Source: Dysgonamonadaceae bacterium (lineage in GTDB: Bacteria > Bacteroidota > Bacteroidia > Bacteroidales > Azobacteroidaceae). Taken from it: a DNA stretch of 19,292 nt. The notes under the pieces are model-generated. The model was given only the letters and a program-made list of their open reading frames with translations. It was not told the DNA's origin and ran no database searches. This document shows positions 1-6,822 of this stretch, one piece after another. The stretch covers positions 1 through 19,292 of the forward strand of contig JAITTA010000013.1 in the NCBI GenBank assembly GCA_031287395.1, in the 5' to 3' direction. The stretch's first letter is position 1; every line of letters begins with the position of its first letter. Both the position numbers and the translations under genes were made by a program.

Positions 1-196
1 ACACATCGGGATTGTCGGGGCTTACGGTTCCGCCCGAGAAAGTCAGAATATCGTCTGCCACAATCAGGGGCGGAGCGGCGGCGATAGCCGTCCAAGCGGA
101 CGAAGCGAAAGCGAAGCAACCAATTGCCGCCAAGCAGCACAGGCGGACAAATTTATCCCGCCAATGTAAATGTAAAAAAGAAATCATTGTATTCAT
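1..196 (-). CDS. Secreted protein of unknown function, N-terminal part only
   Basis: This frame is open from an ATG at 196 to the left edge of the window, about 65 codons, so only the N-terminus is present. The start is supported by an in-frame TAA three codons upstream (200-202). After a basic segment with Trp, Arg and Lys there is a hydrophobic, Ala-rich stretch (about residues 20-41), compatible with a signal peptide ending near an Ala-rich site; the mature part begins with a motif of the type DDILTFSGGTVSPDNPD. A second ATG four codons in is an alternative start. The coding strand is GC-rich compared with most of the window. I recognise no family from this fragment. The plus-strand frame over the same bases looks like its shadow. 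Confidence 0.6.
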   Translation of the reverse strand, partial: MNTMISFLHLHWRDKFVRLCCLAAIGCFAFASSAWTAIAAAPPLIVADDILTFSGGTVSPDNPDV

Positions 197-257
197 TTGT
201 TAATGTAAATAAAATTAGATACGTGAGAAAATATTTTTAAGTATAAAATCGTATTGT

Positions 258-500
258 TTAAAGTTTGACGTCAGTCTCTTCTTTTCCTTCCAGTTTGTCC
301 TTCACGAGCTTTTCAAGCACCTGTTTTTCTATTTGCGCCTGCTTGAGTTCTTTTTCCAGACGGGTGTTTTCTATCGTCCGGTCGATAAGCGCCCTGTTTT
401 TCCATGCCACGATGCGCCGGTGGCGGACATACAGCGCAACGGATACCAGCAGCGCTACGCCGCCAATGCCGCCGAATATGAATATTGCAAGTTGTTCCAT
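258..500 (-). CDS. Small membrane protein: one TM helix plus coiled coil
   Basis: Eighty residues. Residues 4-25 form one hydrophobic helix rich in Gly, Val and Leu, followed by a basic stop-transfer stretch (RHRR) and then a charged heptad-like region (about 30-75) rich in Lys, Glu, Leu and Gln, predicted to be a coiled coil. With a short N-terminus and a basic flank after the helix, the coiled coil is expected in the cytoplasm. A -7 box lies just upstream (533-540) and a terminator separates it from the regulator gene, so it is probably transcribed alone. The segment after the helix (HRRIVAWKNRAL) resembles the corresponding segment of the neighbouring regulator (HDRTITRKNREL), six of twelve positions identical. 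Function unknown; it may be a paralogue or remnant of a regulator's membrane linker. Confidence 0.7.
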   Translation of the reverse strand: MEQLAIFIFGGIGGVALLVSVALYVRHRRIVAWKNRALIDRTIENTRLEKELKQAQIEKQVLEKLVKDKLEGKEETDVKL

Positions 501-532
501 TTTTCCCAGATTTTATTTTATAATTATTGGCG

Positions 533-540
533 CAAAAGTA
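533..540 (-). promoter_or_regulatory. Bacteroidota -7 box for the 80-residue membrane protein
   Basis: The minus strand reads TACTTTTG, a full match to TAnnTTTG. It lies 33 bases before the ATG and just beyond the terminator hairpin at 553-593. I see no good TTG -33 element at the usual spacing. Confidence 0.5.
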
Positions 541-552
541 ACCGGGACAAAT

Positions 553-593
553 AAAAAAGATGTCGCATTTCTTGAAATGCGACATCTTTTTTT
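553..593. terminator. Perfect hairpin terminator after the regulator gene
   Basis: A 19-bp perfect inverted repeat (arms 553-571 and 574-592, two central bases) with a core of GATGTCGCATTTC, flanked by A6 and T7 so that either strand gives a stem ending in a U-tract. It follows the stop of the minus-strand regulator at 621 and precedes the promoter of the next gene, so it most likely ends the regulator transcript. Confidence 0.85.
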
Positions 594-620
594 CAGTGCA
601 GCTGAAATTTAAACGTCCTG

Positions 621-2351
621 CTATTTACGTAATCCGTTCTTTTTAAAGTCGGTAGGCGACAGTCCGGTGATATTCCTGAAAATGCGGTGAAAAGTCTTCC
701 GGTCGTTGAATCCCGAATCGAAAGCAAGGTCTTCGACGCTTATACCGGCGGAATTTTCGTCCGAAAGGATGCGGATGGCTTCCTTTATCCGGTATTCATT
801 GATATAGGTTTTGATATTTTTCCCCGCGCACCGGCTGACGGCTTTTGAAATATAGGTAGGGTTCTGTCCTGTTTTTTCGGCAAGCATGTCCAACGAGAGG
901 TTGCTGTCCTTGTACAAGCCTGCGGCAATCAATTTCTCTATTTCGTCCATGATCGCCCAATCCGCTTCGTCGGGCGCGGCAGGCGTTATTTTTTCTCCGG
1001 TGGTTTCCTGTCCTGCGTCGGGTAGAGACGTTGCGTGCAACGTCTTTACGTTTGCCCATTCCTGATTCTTGCGGACAAGTTCGCGGTTTTTCCGTGTAAT
1101 CGTCCGGTCGTGGTATATCCATATTCCCAATGCTATGGCTAACAGGATGCAGCCGCCGAAGGCAAAAAGGAAATAGTTGCGGTTGCGCTGTTTTTCGGCG
1201 ATGTGTTTATCGACTTCGTATTGGGTGCGGAGTTCGTCGAGTTGGGATTGTATGTCTATATTTAAGAGAGAATCTTTTAATGACAAAGTGTGATTAAACG
1301 AAGCTATACTTTTTTTTGTTTCTCCCAGATAAATTAATGCTTCTGTTTTATCGCGAGCTACTGCAAATTGCCCATATATATCATTCGTTTTCAATGAAAA
1401 TTCAGTAATCTTGTCCGCATATTCCAGTGCTTTATCATATTCTCCGCGAGCCATCGCAGCTTCCTTCCGGTAATAATTAAGTGCGTTAAGCCTGTCGGGG
1501 AAAGGAGTTGATTCTATTAGTTTACAGTAATCCTCCATTTTATCATAATTACCTATACCATAATAATAACGGGCTGACGCTTCGTAGAAATTCATTCGGT
1601 ACATAGGATTTCCTTTCCCCTCCTGCTCCAATGCTTTTATTTCTTTTTCCCACTTTTGCAAAAGTTCTCCTAAACTGTCGAATTTACCTTGATTGGCATA
1701 AGCCTGATGTAAGTAAGCATACGTTTTTTGTGCAATATCATATCCTTTTTTCGCTTTAGCCGACTCTTCCAGCGATTCTTTGAAGTAATTTTCCGCCTCG
1801 CTGTTTCGGGCGCTCCAAACATATACAAACCCCATGATAAACGATGCCTGGGCTTTTGCGTCAGGAGTATTTACCTGTTTAGCCTTTTCGTAGCATTTCA
1901 AAGCTTCTTCCATAGCCTTTTCTTTTTGCCCTGCACGAAAATAGGTTTCTACAACAGTACTGTAGGCTATAAAATATTCATCCCATGCTTCGAGACCGGA
2001 TATGAATTTTAAATCATCCTCTGCGTTTTCAAACAGTTGTTCATACCGGTTATGTCCGGTACGTACAGTTATAATATTTCTCCTGCATGTGGCAGCTTTC
2101 TGTTTATCCCCCTGTTTAAGAGCTTCGCGCTCATAGTTAGAAAGTAGCTCCAGGAGGCTTTCGGGATTTTTATCATTATAAAACAGATAAGTCTTCAACT
2201 CATCATAAGCCTGGAATTTGGCTTCGCCTTCCGCATTGGCAATCACGTTGAGCAGCGAGTCTTTATGTTGCTTGAAATCGGGCGTTTGCGCCGCCAAAAA
2301 ACAGGGCAGCAAGGACAGAAGTAATAGCGGGACTGAATAGATGCGTTTCAT
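621..2351 (-). CDS. TPR / transmembrane / AraC-HTH hybrid transcriptional regulator
   Basis: About 576 residues from the ATG at 2351. Order: signal peptide (1-21, ending near LAAQ); a TPR-like helical sensor region (about 25-380); one membrane helix (about 394-413); a charged linker; and a C-terminal AraC-type double helix-turn-helix (about 465-576) with the typical AGLYKDSNLSLDMLAEKTGQ and LAFDSGFNDRKTFHRIF segments and the terminal G-LSP-DF. This layout is common in Bacteroidales, where an extracytoplasmic TPR domain signals through the membrane to a DNA-binding tail; targets are unknown. A longer reading from a TTG at 2381 is rejected because that codon lies inside the -7 box. The linker contains a palindromic repeat at 1022-1049 read in frame. 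The segment encoding the HTH and linker looks more GC-rich than the TPR segment. Confidence 0.88.
   Translation of the reverse strand: MKRIYSVPLLLLSLLPCFLAAQTPDFKQHKDSLLNVIANAEGEAKFQAYDELKTYLFYNDKNPESLLELLSNYEREALKQGDKQKAATCRRNIITVRTGHNRYEQLFENAEDDLKFISGLEAWDEYFIAYSTVVETYFRAGQKEKAMEEALKCYEKAKQVNTPDAKAQASFIMGFVYVWSARNSEAENYFKESLEESAKAKKGYDIAQKTYAYLHQAYANQGKFDSLGELLQKWEKEIKALEQEGKGNPMYRMNFYEASARYYYGIGNYDKMEDYCKLIESTPFPDRLNALNYYRKEAAMARGEYDKALEYADKITEFSLKTNDIYGQFAVARDKTEALIYLGETKKSIASFNHTLSLKDSLLNIDIQSQLDELRTQYEVDKHIAEKQRNRNYFLFAFGGCILLAIALGIWIYHDRTITRKNRELVRKNQEWANVKTLHATSLPDAGQETTGEKITPAAPDEADWAIMDEIEKLIAAGLYKDSNLSLDMLAEKTGQNPTYISKAVSRCAGKNIKTYINEYRIKEAIRILSDENSAGISVEDLAFDSGFNDRKTFHRIFRNITGLSPTDFKKNGLRK
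1022..1049. repeat. Palindromic repeat inserted in frame in the regulator linker
   Basis: A 13-bp stem (arms 1022-1034 and 1037-1049, one G/T mismatch at 1025/1046) with two central bases; the left arm reads GTAGAGACGTTGC. It encodes roughly VKTLHATSL in the regulator, between the membrane helix and the HTH. The first nine bases, GTAGAGACG, recur on the minus strand at 19238-19246. From memory, palindromes beginning this way are dispersed in several bacterial genomes; copy number cannot be checked here. Confidence 0.6.
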
Positions 2352-2378
2352 CGTGATGAGTTGTTGAATTTGAATGTG

Positions 2379-2386
2379 CAAAGGTA
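2379..2386 (-). promoter_or_regulatory. -7 box of the TPR-AraC regulator
   Basis: The minus strand reads TACCTTTG (TAnnTTTG), 27 bases before the ATG at 2351, giving a short leader of about 20 bases. It overlaps the TTG codon of the longer reading and so fixes the start at 2351. No clear -33 TTG at the standard spacing. Confidence 0.6.
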
Positions 2387-2421
2387 CGAAATATTCGCAA
2401 GACTGAACTTAACTATACTGA

Positions 2422-2658
2422 AAATATGTATATTGGAAGGGGGCGCTTGTTATCAAAATTCCGTCGCGTCCTGTTGGAACAACGCTAAAATTTGAAGACG
2501 TACCTCTTATGCGTACAGGTGAAAGTTTAAGTGTGATGTCGGACGATGTAGTTTTTCGTATCCTTTCGGAACGCGAGCCTGATATCGGCATAATTCCACA
2601 TAGAAACAAAGAGGCCATCTCACATTGTGAGACAGCCCCTTTCAAAAGTATCAAATAA
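2422..2658 (+). pseudogene. Possible remnant of a plus-strand gene between pckA and the regulator
   Basis: The 315-base gap 2352-2666 holds no clear gene. On the plus strand a frame is open for 78 codons between TGA (2419-2421) and TAA (2656-2658), with protein-like content (for example LKFEDVPLMRTGESLSVM and DDVVFRILSEREPDIG) but no start codon until an ATG at 2509, leaving 49 residues. Its last 17 or so codons run through the pckA terminator. The minus-strand frame at 2409-2666 has the Ser/Arg/Thr-rich look of an antisense shadow. I cannot assign a family; a truncated gene remnant or a chance frame are both possible. Confidence 0.2.
2608..2642 (-). terminator. Terminator of pckA
   Basis: Read on the minus strand, arms 2642-2627 and 2623-2608 pair over 16 bp with a three-base loop and three G-U wobbles, followed by TTT-rich sequence. 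On the plus strand the wobbles become mismatches, so the hairpin acts for the minus-strand gene, 24 bases after the pckA stop. Confidence 0.75.
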
Positions 2659-2666
2659 AGCTTCAA

Positions 2667-4256
2667 TTATAACTGAGGACCTGCTTTAACCAATGCTTTA
2701 GCAGCATCATTATCGCAGTATTGTTCAAAATTTTTGATATATTTAGCTGCCAGAGATTTAGCTTTGGTTTCCCAATCCGCTACGTTGGAATAAGTGTTAC
2801 GAGGATCCAGTATATCGGAAACATCAGGCAATGTTTTAGGCACTGTCAGATTCAGGACAGGAATATTCACTCTTTCGGCTTTTTCGATTGAACCATCGAT
2901 GATAGCATCAATAATCGCACGGGTATCTTTCAGAGAGATACGTTTTCCTGTTCCGTTCCAGCCGGTATTTACCAGATAAGCTTTTGCTCCGTGTTCTTTC
3001 ATTTTACCAACGAGAGTTTGAGCATATTTTGTTGGGTGTAAAGTAAGGAAAGCTTCTCCAAATGCAGGCGAGAAAGAAGGTACCGGTTCTGTGATACCCC
3101 GTTCTGTTCCGGCTAGTTTTGAAGTATAACCACATAGGAAATGGTACTGAGCCTGATTTTCATCCAGGATAGAAACGGGAGGCAGTACTCCGAAAGCATC
3201 GGCAGAAAGATAAACAATCTTGCTTGCATGACCTGCTTTAGACGGAAGAACAATCTTATTGATATTATAAATAGGATAAGAAACCCGTGTGTTTTCAGTG
3301 ATTGAACCATCTGAATAATCGGGGGTTCCATCAGCTTTGATCACTACATTTTCCAACAAAGCATCACGTTTGATAGCCCTCCAGATATCCGGTTCTTTTT
3401 CTTCGCTCAGGTCGATTACTTTAGCATAACAGCCACCTTCGTAATTGAAAATACCGTTATTATCCCAACCGTGTTCATCATCACCGATCAGGTAACGTTT
3501 CGGATCTGCGGAAAGAGTTGTTTTTCCTGTTCCGGAAAGACCAAAGAAAATGGCTACATCACCTTTTTCACCAACATTGGCCGAACAGTGCATGGAGGCC
3601 ATACCCTTCAAGGGCAAATAATAATTCATCATGGCAAACATTCCTTTCTTCATTTCTCCGCCATACCAGGTACCACCAATAATTTGCTCTTTGGTAGTCA
3701 GGTTAAACATTACGAATACTTCCGAATTCAGATTTTGTTCCTTCCAGTTCGGATTGGTAGTCTTGGAAGAGTTGAATACTACGAAATCCGGTTCACCGTA
3801 ATTTTCCAATTCATACAATGAAGGGCGGATGAACATATTAGTAACGAAATGAGCCTGCCATGCCACTTCCACAATAAAACGCACTTTCATGCGCGTATCG
3901 GCATTTGTTCCGCAGTAAGTATCGACTACATAAAGTTTTTTAGCAGAGTTCAACTGTTTTAAAGATAATGCCTTACAATCATTCCAAATATCTGTGGAAA
4001 CCGGCTTATTGATAGTTCCATCCCACCAGATGGTATTTTCGGTCGTCGCATCTTTAACAATATAACGGTCTTTAGGAGAACGTCCCGTAAAAATACCTGT
4101 TTTAACGGAAATCGCACCCGTAGTTGTCAATTCTCCTTTTTCAAATCCCTGGTTTGCAGGATCTGTTTCTGCCTGAAAAAGCTGTTCGTAAGTAGGGTTG
4201 TGAACAACAGGAATGTTATTGTTGATCCCATACTTGCTTAAATCCAATTTTGCCAT
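2667..4256 (-). CDS. pckA: Phosphoenolpyruvate carboxykinase (ATP)
   Basis: Converts oxaloacetate and ATP to phosphoenolpyruvate, CO2 and ADP in the cytoplasm; in fermentative Bacteroidales the enzyme often runs in the carboxylating direction, fixing CO2 on the way to succinate. The 529 residues match the usual length of the ATP-dependent family. Visible motifs: TGRSPKDRY (about 57-65, substrate-binding Arg), the kinase-1a P-loop GLSGTGKTT (239-247), and the metal-binding GDDEHGW (258-264), plus the downstream GYTSKLAGTE-type segment. The ATG at 4256 gives a family-typical N-terminus. It is a single-gene unit with its own -7 box (4339-4346) and its own terminator (2608-2642). Nothing looks damaged. 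Confidence 0.97.
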   Translation of the reverse strand: MAKLDLSKYGINNNIPVVHNPTYEQLFQAETDPANQGFEKGELTTTGAISVKTGIFTGRSPKDRYIVKDATTENTIWWDGTINKPVSTDIWNDCKALSLKQLNSAKKLYVVDTYCGTNADTRMKVRFIVEVAWQAHFVTNMFIRPSLYELENYGEPDFVVFNSSKTTNPNWKEQNLNSEVFVMFNLTTKEQIIGGTWYGGEMKKGMFAMMNYYLPLKGMASMHCSANVGEKGDVAIFFGLSGTGKTTLSADPKRYLIGDDEHGWDNNGIFNYEGGCYAKVIDLSEEKEPDIWRAIKRDALLENVVIKADGTPDYSDGSITENTRVSYPIYNINKIVLPSKAGHASKIVYLSADAFGVLPPVSILDENQAQYHFLCGYTSKLAGTERGITEPVPSFSPAFGEAFLTLHPTKYAQTLVGKMKEHGAKAYLVNTGWNGTGKRISLKDTRAIIDAIIDGSIEKAERVNIPVLNLTVPKTLPDVSDILDPRNTYSNVADWETKAKSLAAKYIKNFEQYCDNDAAKALVKAGPQL

Positions 4257-4338
4257 TTTAGAATAAAATTAAATTGATTTTTATTTTGATATTATCTCTC
4301 TTCCACGAAAACCGCCTTTATTTTAAACAAAAGCGATA

Positions 4339-4346
4339 CAAAGGTA
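4339..4346 (-). promoter_or_regulatory. -7 box upstream of pckA
   Basis: TACCTTTG on the minus strand, 83 bases before the pckA ATG, implying an AT-rich leader of about 75 bases. A -33 TTG at 19-21 bases spacing is not evident. The rest of 4257-4480 is AT-rich and holds an imperfect inverted repeat after the next gene. Confidence 0.5.
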
Positions 4347-4439
4347 GTGTTTTACTTTCAAATAGAAAAAGTAATTACGGAAAAATTTCTTCAATTAGTT
4401 AAAAAAGTTGAACCGGAGTCTAAATGAGAGCACGATGCC

Positions 4440-4472
4440 GGGTCGCTTGCACATGTTTTGCAAAGTGGACCC
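4440..4472. repeat. Imperfect inverted repeat after the GHL10 gene
   Basis: Arms GGGTCGCTTGC (4440-4450) and GCAAAGTGGACCC (4460-4472) pair with one internal loop and one bulge, just beyond the stop at 4481 of the minus-strand hydrolase gene. It could be a weak terminator or an intergenic repeat; no U-tract follows directly. Confidence 0.35.
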
Positions 4473-4480
4473 GTTATATA

Positions 4481-6001
4481 TCACAATTTTATCGTCTTTG
4501 ACTTCCCTTTTTTGGTTTCATTATGAAATCTGTCGACAGAAGTCACCACATATTTTACTTTTCTTTTACCGTTTTCGTAGGGCAACAAAAATTCTGTTTC
4601 TCTGGTGATTTTCACTATTTTAGATGGATCTTCCAGGTTTGTTTTTTCTTTATTTTCAAATTTGTAAATCACATAATACCGGGCCTTTTCCGGATCAGCC
4701 GGATCTCCATTTCTTTTCCAGTGAAGTTTATAACCTTCAGCCGTCCATTCGTCTTTAAGCGATTTCACATCTTTAGGCCGTTTATTATGCATGTGGGAGT
4801 AAGCAGGTATTAAAGCCGGATCCCGTTGATAATGAATTTTCAAACTGTCTTTTATTCCACCATTATTATTGGTCACTTCATAGGCAGGCCAGAAACAATT
4901 ACCGTAAATGGCAGGCAAAGTCCGCTCCAGTTCCATTTTACGTGTAAGCTGATTTCTCCGGGGATACACCAAATCCACAGTTTTCATGGTACGGGAGACA
5001 TCCTGACCGATATACAAATGGGTACCGAAGTTATTACGACTCCACCATTTGATCAAGGTTTCATAATCGGCAGCCTGATGTCCGATTTCCCAGTAAATCT
5101 GGGGAATATTATAATCGATCCAACCCTTTTCAATCCAAAGCTTAATGTCGGCATACAAATCATCATAATTCTGAAGTCCGTTGGTTTCACTTCCGGAACC
5201 ATCGGGAGTATTTCTTTTATTGCGGTAGATTCCAAAAGGACTGATTCCAAAACGAACCCAGGGTTTTGTAATTACAATCGAATGTTTTATTTGTTCGATC
5301 AGAGTATTCACATTATTCCGGCGCCATTCGTCCCGTTGTTCCATGGAAAATCCTTGCAGGTGGGCATAACGGTAAAAGCTGTTATCGTCGGGGAATCGTT
5401 CTCCGGAGATAGGATAAGGATAAAAATAATCATCCATATGGATTGCATCCACATCATAACGGGCTACAATGTCTTTCACTACTTTACAGATAAAATTTTT
5501 CGATTCGGGCAATCCCGGATCAAAATAGATTTGTTTGCCATATTTGACAAACCATTCGGGATGTTGGTGGTAAATATGGGTCGAATGTAAAACATCACTT
5601 TCTGTAGCCGTTACCCGGTACGGGTTAAGCCATGCATGAAATTCCATACTACGTTTATGGCATTCTTCTATCATAAAAGCCAAAGGGTCGAAACCACCGT
5701 CGGGGGCTTTCCCCTGGGTTCCGGTGAGGTATTTGCTCCAGGGTTCCAGAGACGACGGATAAAGGGCGTCCGCTGTTGGCCGTATTTGAAAAATGACGGC
5801 ATTGAAGTTCAACACCTGTAAATCATCCAAGATATCCAGAAAATATTTTTTCATTTCTCCGGAAGACATCGAACGGTATTGCCCCTGTCCGATGACATGT
5901 ATCCAAGCCCCGCGGAATTCCCTTTTGGGAGTAATCTGAGAAAATGAGCATTCAAACCCGAATGTCAATAGCATAAATAAAACCAAATATTTGGTTCTCA
6001 T
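4481..6001 (-). CDS. Secreted GHL10 (YngK/DigH-type) glycoside hydrolase-like protein
   Basis: 506 residues with a signal peptide (1 to about 21, ending SFSQ). The mature protein starts with REFRGAWIHVIG, a hallmark of the glycosyl hydrolase-like 10 (DUF187) family, followed by a TIM-barrel fold: LNFNAVIFQIRP (64-75), FHAWLNPYRV (121-130), and DAIHMDDYFYPYP (185-197), whose acidic residues are the likely catalytic ones, then GISPFGIYRN and IDYNIPQIYWEIG. The tail (about 405-500) looks like a fibronectin type III-like module. In E. coli the relative DigH cleaves peptidoglycan glycan strands lacking stem peptides; acting on peptidoglycan in the periplasm here is inference from family. The gene has its own promoter and is probably transcribed alone. 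Confidence 0.9.
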   Translation of the reverse strand: MRTKYLVLFMLLTFGFECSFSQITPKREFRGAWIHVIGQGQYRSMSSGEMKKYFLDILDDLQVLNFNAVIFQIRPTADALYPSSLEPWSKYLTGTQGKAPDGGFDPLAFMIEECHKRSMEFHAWLNPYRVTATESDVLHSTHIYHQHPEWFVKYGKQIYFDPGLPESKNFICKVVKDIVARYDVDAIHMDDYFYPYPISGERFPDDNSFYRYAHLQGFSMEQRDEWRRNNVNTLIEQIKHSIVITKPWVRFGISPFGIYRNKRNTPDGSGSETNGLQNYDDLYADIKLWIEKGWIDYNIPQIYWEIGHQAADYETLIKWWSRNNFGTHLYIGQDVSRTMKTVDLVYPRRNQLTRKMELERTLPAIYGNCFWPAYEVTNNNGGIKDSLKIHYQRDPALIPAYSHMHNKRPKDVKSLKDEWTAEGYKLHWKRNGDPADPEKARYYVIYKFENKEKTNLEDPSKIVKITRETEFLLPYENGKRKVKYVVTSVDRFHNETKKGKSKTIKL

Positions 6002-6037
6002 AATGGAGGAGTAATCATTAAGAAATCATAATAGCTA

Positions 6038-6064
6038 CAAAGGTATCTTTTTTTATCTTTACAA
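6038..6064 (-). promoter_or_regulatory. Promoter of the GHL10 gene
   Basis: On the minus strand TTG (6064-6062), a 16-base spacer and TACCTTTG (6045-6038), 37 bases before the ATG. The spacing is slightly short for a Bacteroidota promoter, but both elements match. Confidence 0.55.
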
Positions 6065-6070
6065 AAAATA

Positions 6071-6169
6071 GTTTCACACAGATTTCATGATTCTATCCGT
6101 GAAATGAAATTGACAACTGATCAAATTTGTGTGAAATTATCCGTGAAATCTGTGGAATCTGTGTGAAAC
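6071..6169. repeat. Intergenic repeat of CTGTGTGAAA / CCGTGAAAT units
   Basis: Between the divergent genes at 6001 and 6214 lies a nested repeat: 14-base perfect inverted arms (6071-6084, GTTTCACACAGATT, and 6156-6169) enclosing a 12-base direct repeat TATCCGTGAAAT (6094-6105 and 6138-6149), and further GTGTGAAAT-like units. Short units of this kind recur between genes of Bacteroidales genomes as far as I recall. It sits between two opposing promoters. Confidence 0.6.
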
Positions 6170-6184
6170 AACCAAAATTTCCCG

Positions 6185-6192
6185 TATATTTG
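6185..6192 (+). promoter_or_regulatory. -7 box of the DUF4254-GT9 operon
   Basis: TATATTTG (TAnnTTTG) on the plus strand, 22 bases before the ATG at 6214, implying a leader of about 15 bases. No convincing -33 element; that position falls within the intergenic repeat. Confidence 0.55.
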
Positions 6193-6213
6193 TCCATTAA
6201 AAACGAGTGAAGT

Positions 6214-6819
6214 ATGAAATTTACGGTTTTGGCTTTACCTATTTTCGACAAATCCATTCAGGATTATCACCGGAAAGACGATGTGGGTGCCGCCATACAA
6301 AATCCTTATCCGCTACAATCGATAGAGTACTGCCTGTATCTGAAAAACTGGATTGATACGGTACAATGGCATCTGGAAGACATTATACGTGACCCGGAAA
6401 TTGATGCCGCCATCGCTCTTGAAATCAAGCGCAAGATTGATAAATCCAATCAGGATAGAACTGATCTGGTTGAAATGATCGATAGTTATTTCCTGGATAA
6501 ATATAAAGATATCCGGATATTGCCTGGGGCGACGATCAATACTGAAAGTCCGGCATGGGCTGTTGACCGGCTTTCGATTCTGGCATTGAAAATTTATCAT
6601 ATGCAACAGGAAGTCGATAGAACAGATGTTGACCAGGCCCACCATGATGCTTGCGAAAAAAAATTACAGATTCTTCAGGAACAAAGAAAGGATCTTACCA
6701 CGGCTATAGATCAACTGATTGACGATATAGAGAGCGGGAAAAAGTACATGAAGGTTTACAAACAAATGAAGATGTACAACGATCCCTTGCTTAATCCCGT
6801 TTTATACGGAAAGAAATAA
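6214..6819 (+). CDS. DUF4254 family protein
   Basis: 201 residues, no signal peptide or membrane helix, mostly charged amphipathic helix: LEIKRKIDKSNQDRTDL and LQILQEQRKDLTTAIDQL are long helices, giving an all-alpha cytoplasmic protein. It matches the DUF4254 family as I know it, which in Bacteroidota is commonly encoded next to glycosyltransferases of LPS or surface-glycan assembly. Here the stop is followed after three bases by the ATG of a family-9 glycosyltransferase, so the two are almost certainly co-transcribed and perhaps translationally coupled. Its biochemical role is not known to me; acting as a partner of the transferase is inference from context. The start follows a -7 box closely. 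Confidence 0.85.
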   Translation: MKFTVLALPIFDKSIQDYHRKDDVGAAIQNPYPLQSIEYCLYLKNWIDTVQWHLEDIIRDPEIDAAIALEIKRKIDKSNQDRTDLVEMIDSYFLDKYKDIRILPGATINTESPAWAVDRLSILALKIYHMQQEVDRTDVDQAHHDACEKKLQILQEQRKDLTTAIDQLIDDIESGKKYMKVYKQMKMYNDPLLNPVLYGKK

Positions 6820-6822
6820 ATA

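Noticed and set aside
12..203. Plus-strand frame at the left edge
   Set aside because: Lys/Ala/Gln-rich shadow of the minus-strand secreted protein, which has a plausible signal peptide and start.
1022..1049. Palindrome in the regulator as a terminator
   Set aside because: It lies mid-gene, has no U-tract, and the frame continues into a complete HTH domain.
2352..2381. Longer regulator start at a TTG
   Set aside because: The TTG is part of the TACCTTTG -7 box, and the signal peptide begins well at the ATG at 2351.
2409..2666. 85-residue minus-strand frame after pckA
   Set aside because: It contains the pckA terminator hairpin and has the Ser/Thr/Arg-rich look of an antisense frame.
4826..5590. 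254-residue plus-strand frame inside the GHL10 gene
   Set aside because: Fully antisense to a clear family member; Ile/Phe/His-rich shadow composition.
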